A stretch of 29,752 bases of DNA from RGIG8368 sp045540275 (GTDB taxonomy: Bacteria; Verrucomicrobiota; Kiritimatiellia; RFP12; UBA1067), in contig JAZQGX010000203.1 of NCBI GenBank assembly GCA_045540275.1, forward strand, positions 1-29,752, given 5' to 3'. Of this stretch, positions 24,711 through 29,752 are shown in pieces; position 1 is the stretch's first letter, and each line of letters opens with the position of its first letter. Below the pieces are notes generated by a model, which saw nothing but the letters and a program-made list of their open reading frames with translations, searched no databases and had not been told where the DNA came from. Made by a program: the position numbers and the translations under genes.

Positions 24711-24977
24711 CAATGACGAAGACAAGTGCGTCGTCGGCAACGCCTACAGAGAGCTGTCGTTCGCTGCGAGACAGTGGTGCCCGATGTCGTATATCCCTTC
24801 CGAGTTGGAACTCTGAAAATTAAGGTAGGTGTTCCCGTGAGGCTGCGTTAATGCATAGGACTTTTCCTAATGGTTAGGCGAGTCTGAAGAGGTCGGCAAC
24901 ATATCATTGTCGGCAATTTGAGTGGTACCGCGGGTTATCCCCGTCTCAAAGAAAGCTTTGGGGCGGGATTGTTTTTT
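24711..24977 (+). promoter_or_regulatory. T-box riboswitch leader, probably tRNA-Ile
   Basis: A complete transcriptional T-box. Stem I opens with ATGACGAAGACAAGTG; tandem G-A pairs (24715-24716 with 24802-24803) form the GA/kink-turn motif, GAAG (24718-24721) pairs with CTTC (24797-24800), and a long helix pairs 24727-24739 with 24778-24791. AGAGAG (24748-24753) is the AG bulge below a CTGTC/GACAG apical stem. The specifier is best read as ATC (24793-24795), four bases before the lower helix; TAT (24792-24794) is the alternative. The T-box TGAGTGGTACCGCG (24919-24932) matches 12 of 14 consensus positions; its UGGU would pair with an ACCA tRNA end. Antiterminator helices are TGAG/CTCA (24919-24922, 24945-24948) and GCGGG/CCCGT. 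The 3' arms also form the terminator at 24940-24977. Confidence 0.92.
24940..24977 (+). terminator. Regulated terminator of the T-box leader
   Basis: A 12-bp stem (24940-24951 with 24956-24967, two G-U pairs) with loop AAAG is followed by ATTGTTTTTT. Its 5' arm is the 3' arm of the antiterminator, so the two structures exclude each other, as in classical T-boxes. Confidence 0.9.
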
Positions 24978-25004
24978 CTCCACCCCAAAAATAAGGAGGA
25001 AAAA

Positions 25005-27341
25005 ATGTCGGTATTACAAAACAATACGGAACAAAAAATCCGCGAAGTTGCCCAGCGTATCCAATCCTTACGCGAAGATATGGGCGTTTCGGCTGAAACC
25101 ATGGCCGCTAAAATCGGTATCCCTCCAGAAGATTACCGAAAAATGGAGCATGGCGAACTCGACTTCAGCTTCACATTTATTCATAAATGTGCCGGTATCT
25201 TCGGTGTCGATATCGCCGAACTAATGGAAGGTGACGCCCCGGAGCTTACCGGATATACCGTCACACGTAAGGGCGAAGGTAGAGCCATCGCTCGTCGAGC
25301 CGGATTTGAATACAACCGCCTCGCGTATAAATTCAAGGATAAAATCGCCGAACCCTTCCATGTCGTCATCCCCTACTCCGAAGAAGCTCTCAACAGCCCC
25401 CGCCACCTCGCAAGCCATGCCGGACAAGAAATGGATATCGTTGTCAGGGGCACTCTGCGAATGATTATCGGCACTCATATCGAAACTTTGCACGAAGGAG
25501 ACTGCATCTATTACGACAGCTCCATCCCCCATGATGAAATCGCTCTAGGCGGCCAAGATTGCGAGATCTACGCCATAGTGATGCCGCCGCGCAGCGGTGA
25601 GGCTAAACCACTGGAATACCACGAACAAATCCGCAGGTATATCCATTCAAACTTCTATCGTGCTGGCATCTCGCATCCCGTAGCTGATAAATTCGTCTCC
25701 TGCGAAACCGATGAGCACGGTTTGCTAAGCGCCGTCAATTTTCACAACGAGAACACCTTCAATTTCGCATACGACATCGTTGACGCCATCGCCGAAAAAT
25801 GCCCAGACAAAATCGCCATGGTATATGTCGCCGATGACAAATCCGAGAAACGCTTCACCTTCGGCGAAATGAAAAAACGCTCGTGCCAGACCGCAAACTA
25901 CTTCCGCAGCCTCGGCATTAAAAAAGGCGACAAGGTAATGCTTGTTCTCAAGCGGCACTATCAGTTCTGGTATTCCATCCTCGCCCTTCACCGCATTGGC
26001 GCAATCGTGATCCCCGCCTCCAACCAACTGGTCAAACACGACTTTGAATATCGATTCAAAGCCGCCGGCATCTCTGCCGTCGTTTGCACCTGCGACGGAA
26101 ACGTCACCTCTGAAATTGACGCTGCCGTCGCCGCCATCGGCACTCCCTTGACCAAAATCGCCGTTGGCGAATCTCGTGAAGGCTGGCACAATTTCAACGT
26201 CGAAATCGAAGCATACAGCTCTAAATTTCCCCGCACCCCAGATACCGCCTGCGGAACCGAACCGATGCTCATGTTCTTTACATCGGGCACCACTGGCTAT
26301 CCCAAAATCGCCATGCATGATTTCCGCTATCCGTTGGGGCATTATACCACTGCACGCTATTGGCACAACGTCGATCCGAACGGCATGCACTTCACCATTT
26401 CCGACACCGGATGGGGGAAGGCGCTCTGGGGAAAATTGTACGGACAATGGATGTGTGAGACCTCCGTCTTCGTTTACGATTTCGAACGCTTCCACGCCGA
26501 AGACATTCTGCCGATGTTCGCGAAATACAACATCACGACATTCTGCGCGCCACCAACAATGTATCGATTCTTTATCAAAGAGGATCTTGCAAAATACGAC
26601 CTATCAAGTCTCAAATACGCAACCATCGCTGGCGAAGCTCTAAATCCGGAAGTATTCAACCAATTCAAGAAGGCTACCGGCATTGAACTTATGGAAGGAT
26701 TCGGACAAACCGAAACGACCCTGTCGGTCGGAAATTTTGTCGGCATGAAAGCGAAACCCGGCAGCATGGGCAAACCCAATCCTTTATTCGACGTGCAAAT
26801 CCTCAATCCAGACGGCACACCCACCGGGGTCGGTGAAACTGGCGAAATATGCATCCGTACCGGTGACTCTCGCCCGTGCGGTCTGTTCATTGGATACTAT
26901 AACAACGAACAAAGCACAAACGCCGTCTGGCACGATGGATACTATCACACCGGCGATACCGCTTACATGGACGAAGACGGCTACTACTGGTATGTCGGAC
27001 GCGTTGATGATCTCATCAAATCGTCTGGCTACCGCATAGGTCCTTTTGAAATTGAAAGCGTGATAATGGAATTGCCCTATGTTCTGGAGTGCGCAGTCAC
27101 CGGTGTGCCGGACGAAATCCGCGGGCAGGTGGTAAAAGCGACCATCGTCCTGACCAAAGACGTCCAGCCATCCGATGAACTGAAAAAGGAAGTACAAAAC
27201 TACGTTAAAAACCACACTGCTCCGTACAAATACCCACGCGTGGTCGAATTCCGCGACAGCCTCCCAAAAACCGTAGGCAGCGGCAAAATCAGGCGTAGCG
27301 AAATACGCGAACAGGATGCAAAAAAGAATCCATCCGCCTAA
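25005..27341 (+). CDS. HTH-cupin-acyl-CoA synthetase fusion (ACSM-like)
   Basis: A 778-aa three-part protein. Residues ~8-65 are an XRE-type helix-turn-helix (REVAQRIQSLREDMGVSAET). Residues ~95-190 form a cupin barrel (SHAGQEMDIVVRGTLRMIIG, LHEGDCIYYDSSIPHDEI). From about 245 to the end is an AMP-forming acyl-CoA ligase: P-loop MLMFFTSGTTGYPKIAMHD (~428), GFGQTET (~565), YHTGDTAYMDEDGYYWYVGR, and the catalytic Lys in GSGKIRRSEIRE (~759). HYTTARYWHNVDPNG and ISDTGWGKALWGKLYGQW are typical of the ACSM medium/branched-chain group. It makes acyl-AMP, then acyl-CoA. The ATG at 25005 has AAGGAGG upstream; a TTG at 24918 would sit inside the T-box. Control: T-box plus possibly its own HTH-cupin. 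The substrate is inferred to be a short or branched acid. Confidence 0.9.
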   Translation: MSVLQNNTEQKIREVAQRIQSLREDMGVSAETMAAKIGIPPEDYRKMEHGELDFSFTFIHKCAGIFGVDIAELMEGDAPELTGYTVTRKGEGRAIARRAGFEYNRLAYKFKDKIAEPFHVVIPYSEEALNSPRHLASHAGQEMDIVVRGTLRMIIGTHIETLHEGDCIYYDSSIPHDEIALGGQDCEIYAIVMPPRSGEAKPLEYHEQIRRYIHSNFYRAGISHPVADKFVSCETDEHGLLSAVNFHNENTFNFAYDIVDAIAEKCPDKIAMVYVADDKSEKRFTFGEMKKRSCQTANYFRSLGIKKGDKVMLVLKRHYQFWYSILALHRIGAIVIPASNQLVKHDFEYRFKAAGISAVVCTCDGNVTSEIDAAVAAIGTPLTKIAVGESREGWHNFNVEIEAYSSKFPRTPDTACGTEPMLMFFTSGTTGYPKIAMHDFRYPLGHYTTARYWHNVDPNGMHFTISDTGWGKALWGKLYGQWMCETSVFVYDFERFHAEDILPMFAKYNITTFCAPPTMYRFFIKEDLAKYDLSSLKYATIAGEALNPEVFNQFKKATGIELMEGFGQTETTLSVGNFVGMKAKPGSMGKPNPLFDVQILNPDGTPTGVGETGEICIRTGDSRPCGLFIGYYNNEQSTNAVWHDGYYHTGDTAYMDEDGYYWYVGRVDDLIKSSGYRIGPFEIESVIMELPYVLECAVTGVPDEIRGQVVKATIVLTKDVQPSDELKKEVQNYVKNHTAPYKYPRVVEFRDSLPKTVGSGKIRRSEIREQDAKKNPSA

Positions 27342-27562
27342 CCTTCGCCTTCACAATAAAAAACATCCGTTTCGATTACCAGGAACGGATGTTTTTTTAT
27401 CTTAGTCATCAACCGTTGTTTTGAGGTTTTTTTCCTGCAAGCCATCCATAATCATTTTCTGTCCTTTAAAGGGCTCGTCTTCATTATTCGTGAGAATAAG
27501 AGCCGAAAAACCTCTTCGCCGTCTCACGCCGCGCTAAAACCTCAGTAAACGACTCCGACCGG
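27342..27562. other. Intergenic stretch with terminator and short coding remnants
   Basis: After the terminator no full gene is seen. On the minus strand a 41-codon frame (27402-27527, GTG start, no ribosome binding site) reads ALILTNNEDEPFKGQKMIMD and could be the decayed end of a gene. The motif AAGAGCCGAAA occurs twice (near 27498 and 27582). Too little remains to name a family. Confidence 0.3.
27363..27398 (+). terminator. Rho-independent terminator of the acyl-CoA synthetase gene
   Basis: ACATCCGTT (27363-27371) pairs with AACGGATGT (27384-27392) around a 12-nt loop, followed by a T-run to 27398. It starts 21 bases after the stop codon. Confidence 0.88.
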
Positions 27563-27809
27563 CTAACTAAATTCCTCAGCAAGAGCCGAAATGTTTATCG
27601 ATGAATTTTTGCAGATCAACTTCCAGATGCGGAATGCCGCTCCTGATAATGTACTCTGCACAGAATTTTCTGCGGTAGTCTTTGCGGTTATGACTGAAGC
27701 GTCATCATATACACCTGCACCCTTCGCCTACCGCCAGAACACAACCTTGAAGAAGCCAGCCTCTTCCTCGTCATCATGCATTACGGCATACTCAAGCAAC
27801 GCGCCTGGC
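27563..27809 (-). pseudogene. Decayed C-terminal end of an AlbA_2/HATPase-type ATP-binding protein
   Basis: One minus-strand frame reads PGALLEYAVMHDDEEEAGFF then KVVFWR, a TAG stop (27728-27730), and continues AKGAGVYDDASVITAKTTAE and FRIWKLICKNSSINISALAEEF before the next stop at 27563-27565. The GFFKVVFWR ending followed by a Thr-rich linker and a winged-helix start (ISALAEEF) is the layout of the C-terminal part of ATP-binding proteins with AlbA_2 and HATPase_c_4 domains. The N-terminal part is gone; the frame runs into a REP-like palindrome at 27810. The family match is from memory of the motif layout and is tentative. Confidence 0.4.
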
Positions 27810-27835
27810 CCGCCGTAGCGCACGCGCGAAGGCGG
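27810..27835. repeat. REP-like palindrome, copy 1
   Basis: CCGCC (27810-27814) and GGCGG (27831-27835) flank GTAGCGCACGCGCGAA. It shares its core with copy 2 at 27869-27895 but has a different central arm base pair (G-C in place of T-A), a compensated change. Confidence 0.65.
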
Positions 27836-27868
27836 CTCAAATCGCTCGATCGCATCTATCGTACTTGT

Positions 27869-27895
27869 CCTCCGTAGCGCGCAGCGCGAAGGAGG
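27869..27895. repeat. REP-like palindrome, copy 2
   Basis: CCTCC (27869-27873) and GGAGG (27891-27895) flank GTAGCGCGCAGCGCGAA. The orientation is the same as copy 1, 33 bases away. Two copies with compensated arms suggest a repetitive extragenic palindrome family. Confidence 0.65.
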
Positions 27896-27947
27896 ATCGT
27901 CTCTCTGCGGCATCGCCATAGTCGCTACGCCATCATTTCTGCTCCAC

Positions 27948-28439
27948 CTATGGGGCGATCCCCCTTCCCTCTTCGGTAAGCAAGTAACGTGACAACGAGG
28001 GAAAGGAAACGACGAGCTTTGCAAGATTGCCGCCGGGATCGAGCGAACCAAGGACAAGGGACGTGCAGTTGGCGAGAATCCAGCGATTGCGGGCGGTGGC
28101 GGTAGCGGTAGAAGCACGGGTAGCAGAAACAGGCGAAACGATCAGGAGGCGACCAAGGCCAACGGTAGCGCGCAACTCTTCAGGTACGGATTTCCACAGC
28201 GAACGGGCGAGAACAAGAATGATCGGCACCTTGCCGCGAAGAAGGAACTTGAGCACGTCCTTTTCCAGCGGACTCTGGAAGGCGCTGATGACGCACGTTT
28301 CGGTATCGCGAATCTTCTCCGCCCACTCGTAGCACTTCAGCACGTCGGCGGCCGAGATTCGCCGCGACGAAAGGAACGCCACCTTGTCCGGGAGGTCCAA
28401 GAGCGCCGCATTGCCGATCATCTGGAGGTTCGTCGTCAT
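27948..28439 (-). CDS. Small DprA/Smf-like Rossmann-fold protein
   Basis: A 163-aa protein resembling only the Rossmann core of DprA: KVAFLSSRRIS stands where DprA has its GSR loop, then ETCVISAFQSPLEKDVLKFL, GKVPIILVLARS, and ARNRWILANCTSLVLGSLDP corresponds to the DprA RNRxI segment. Length is half that of DprA, and the SAM and winged-helix parts are missing. DprA loads RecA on single-stranded DNA; stand-alone relatives often sit in accessory or defence regions, and the role here is unknown. It starts one base after the fic stop (TGACATG), so the two genes are probably translationally coupled. A longer start inside fic is possible. Confidence 0.6.
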   Translation of the reverse strand: MTTNLQMIGNAALLDLPDKVAFLSSRRISAADVLKCYEWAEKIRDTETCVISAFQSPLEKDVLKFLLRGKVPIILVLARSLWKSVPEELRATVGLGRLLIVSPVSATRASTATATARNRWILANCTSLVLGSLDPGGNLAKLVVSFPSLSRYLLTEEGRGIAP

Positions 28440-28440
28440 G

Positions 28441-29409
28441 TCAGATGGCAAAATAACCGCCGTTTTTCGGTGCGCCGCGGAACTCAATCTTGCCGGAATC
28501 CTTCAATGTCCGTACATATCGTTCAACAGTCTGAACGCTTTTACCGATCAAGGTTGCCAGTTCATTCGCCCGTTTCCCGGGGTAGGTCACGATCACGTCT
28601 AAAAGTGCGTTTACTCCCTCATTTACTCCCTCATCATTTGCACGTTTTACTCCCTCATCATCTAATGCGATGGATTGCCCCATCAGTCGCAGAAGCTCCT
28701 TCTGCGTCTCGCAGACGCGATCGCGAATGAATCGCACGAACGGCGCGGGAGTCCGTCCGGCCTTGTCCAGCGTCGCAATGTACTCATGACGGCAGATTGG
28801 CGGAATGATCGCAAGCAACCAACCGTCCCTGAGCAAAGCAAGGTTCATCAAAAGTCTGGCGACGCGACCGTTCCCGTCCCCGAAGGGATGAATGTAAACG
28901 AACTTCTGGTGGACAAGCGCGGCAAACTCGACAGGATGCAACCGCCCCTCGTTGGCCGCCATCCATCGGGCAAATTCCGCCATCAGCACCGGCACCTTCT
29001 CCGGCGCAGGCAAGATGCGGTGCGAACCGGAAATAAAGACCCGGACTTTCCGCCACACGCCGGCATTGTCCTTGTCGATTTGTCCGTAAAACAGGCGATG
29101 AATTTTGAGAATGTCATCCTCCGCAACCGGCTCGTCTTTCGTCAGCTTATAGAGAAAGTCGTATGCCTTCGCATGGCCTGTCGCCTCGTAAACATCCTTC
29201 AGCGGTTTGCCGCCGATGGTGAGGCCGTCCTCTATGACGACTTTCGTCTCGCTCTCGGTGAGCGAGTTGCCTTCAAGGGCGTTGCTCGTGTAGGTGAGTC
29301 CTACGCGATAGTATTCGCGCAACGACTTCAACGTCTCTTTCGGAAACGGCCTCAGCGCCGCAATCCTCGCGGCATAGATATCACATTCTCTGAACTCGCT
29401 CTTTTTCAT
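28441..29409 (-). CDS. Fic/DOC-family protein with C-terminal winged helix
   Basis: A 322-aa Fic enzyme; the family mostly transfers AMP to hydroxyl side chains of target proteins. The catalytic motif HPFGDGNGR begins at His174. The inhibitory motif SNALEG (residues 42-47, [S/T]xxxE[G/N]) is N-terminal, so this is a class II, self-inhibited Fic protein. After the core comes a 4-residue repeat (EGVK-RAND-EGVN-EGVN) and a winged helix (ANELATLIGKSVQTVERYVR then GKIEFRGAPKNGGYF), suggesting DNA binding. The ATG at 29409 is preferred, since GGGG lies 8 nt upstream; the ATG at 29415 is only 3 nt from it. Upstream by ~43 bases is a DUF1016 nuclease gene, downstream a coupled DprA-like gene. Confidence 0.9.
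   Translation of the reverse strand: MKKSEFRECDIYAARIAALRPFPKETLKSLREYYRVGLTYTSNALEGNSLTESETKVVIEDGLTIGGKPLKDVYEATGHAKAYDFLYKLTKDEPVAEDDILKIHRLFYGQIDKDNAGVWRKVRVFISGSHRILPAPEKVPVLMAEFARWMAANEGRLHPVEFAALVHQKFVYIHPFGDGNGRVARLLMNLALLRDGWLLAIIPPICRHEYIATLDKAGRTPAPFVRFIRDRVCETQKELLRLMGQSIALDDEGVKRANDEGVNEGVNALLDVIVTYPGKRANELATLIGKSVQTVERYVRTLKDSGKIEFRGAPKNGGYFAI
28610..28657. repeat. In-frame 12-nt tandem repeat inside fic
   Basis: TTTACTCCCTCA occurs at 28610-28621 and 28622-28633 without mismatch and again at 28646-28657 after one diverged 12-nt unit. On the coding strand each unit encodes four residues (EGVN-type), so copy-number changes keep the frame and alter only the linker between Fic core and winged helix. 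Confidence 0.9.
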
Positions 29410-29452
29410 TGGCATTTGCCCCTTTCAACAATTAATGAATGCCGGCTTGCCA

Positions 29453-29752
29453 TTATTTTTTCTCTCCGCCGCCTGCACCAGATTCTTCATAAGTCTCGTC
29501 AACAACCGCAGTCAAACGGGCGATTGATGCCGCAGCGCTCCGCAGTTCTTCGGGAGGAACCTTCATGAGCTTATACTGGGCGACGCCTACCGGCCGGTCT
29601 TCATCGGAAAGCGCGTATTCGACCACGGTCTTATCCCGCGACTTGCAAAGAACCAGACCAACCGTCGGGCCATCCCACTCGTGCTTGATCTGTTTATCGA
29701 CACAAGTCATGTAAAACCGCAGTTGTCCAAGATCGGCGGGCTTGAACTTGCG
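29453..29752 (-). CDS. C-terminal end of a DUF1016 / YhcG-like PD-(D/E)XK nuclease (partial)
   Basis: The gene runs off the right edge of the window; 99 C-terminal residues are seen. KFKPADLGQLRFYMTCVDKQ, GPTVGLVLCKSRDKTVVEYA and a tail with LSDEDRPVGVAQYKL match the end of the DUF1016 (PDDEXK_9) nuclease domain. The last ~40 residues form a helical tail ending in Gly/Glu/Lys. These proteins are often found in restriction-like and other defence loci. The same strand and the 43-base gap to fic suggest an operon. The start and the N-terminal domain lie outside the window. Confidence 0.88.
   Translation of the reverse strand, partial: RKFKPADLGQLRFYMTCVDKQIKHEWDGPTVGLVLCKSRDKTVVEYALSDEDRPVGVAQYKLMKVPPEELRSAAASIARLTAVVDETYEESGAGGGEKK

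Noticed and set aside
24785..24788. GTC (Val) as specifier codon
   Set aside because: These bases pair within the upper Stem I helix and are not free in the loop.
24792..24794. TAT (Tyr) as specifier codon of the T-box
   Set aside because: It leaves C24729 unpaired and puts five bases between the codon start and the lower helix. ATC fits both helix anchors better. It is kept as the second choice.
24918..25004. 29-residue N-terminal extension of the acyl-CoA synthetase from TTG 24918
   Set aside because: This segment is the T-box sequence and terminator; the ATG at 25005 has an ideal Shine-Dalgarno sequence.
27573..27704. Minus-strand frame reading RKDYRRKFCAEYIIRSG as a separate gene remnant
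   Set aside because: It overlaps, in another frame, the more convincing ATPase/winged-helix remnant; it has no start and is bounded by two stops.
28610..28657. Possible CRISPR-like array in the 12-nt repeats
   Set aside because: The unit is too short, lacks unique spacers and is in frame inside fic.

Overview
The window (29,752 bases, medium GC) looks like a chromosomal piece of an anaerobic, host-associated Gram-negative bacterium of the PVC superphylum, most likely Kiritimatiellota or Lentisphaerota. The placement is inferred from several traits seen together: autotransporter-type beta-strand repeats, BspA-like leucine-rich surface proteins, a galactokinase with an unusual LGNHTDYNEG motif beside an SGLT-type sodium symporter, a MYG1-family protein and a PUA-less ProB. 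No rRNA, tRNA, CRISPR array or complete transposon was seen.

Layout. (1) 1-5400: proB (minus strand) and a large SNF2-family ATPase (plus strand) leave a shared intergenic region with two good sigma70-type promoters. (2) 5400-11400: three secreted-protein genes on the minus strand: a beta-helical PATR-repeat protein, then 20 bases later a (beta/alpha)8 glycoside-hydrolase-like protein, then a BspA/LRR protein. (3) 11400-14350: a Tat-exported metallophosphoesterase on plus, then an EamA permease and a Tat-exported Fe-type superoxide dismutase on minus. (4) 14600-17240: a Fe-S type PurF-like amidophosphoribosyltransferase and a TPR protein in one operon. (5) 17250-20640: an M16 peptidase followed by an OmpR-type response regulator, preceded by a second secreted LRR protein with its own strong promoter. 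(6) 20690-24540: galK, an SGLT symporter and a MYG1-family gene on minus, with an intrinsic terminator placed exactly between galK and the symporter. (7) 24660-27400: a T-box riboswitch leader driving an HTH-cupin-acyl-CoA synthetase fusion. (8) 27400-29752: an accessory edge with a decayed ATPase gene, two REP-like palindromes, a DprA-like gene, a Fic protein with an in-frame 12-nt repeat, and the end of a DUF1016 (YhcG-like) nuclease.

The most interesting unit is region 7. A complete T-box leader (promoter, Stem I with GA-type kink-turn and AG bulge, T-box bulge, antiterminator and mutually exclusive terminator) precedes an ACSM-like acyl-CoA ligase, not an aminoacyl-tRNA synthetase or a classical amino-acid gene. 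The best reading of the specifier is ATC (Ile). This suggests a uninduced-to-induced switch in which uncharged tRNA-Ile turns on activation of 2-methylbutyrate or propionate for isoleucine synthesis by reductive carboxylation, a route known from rumen anaerobes. The tRNA identity and the substrate are inferences.

A second theme is export. Three secreted proteins, two LRR and one PATR, end in the same kind of tail (GT followed by hydrophobic residues at the very C-terminus), which may be a sorting signal.
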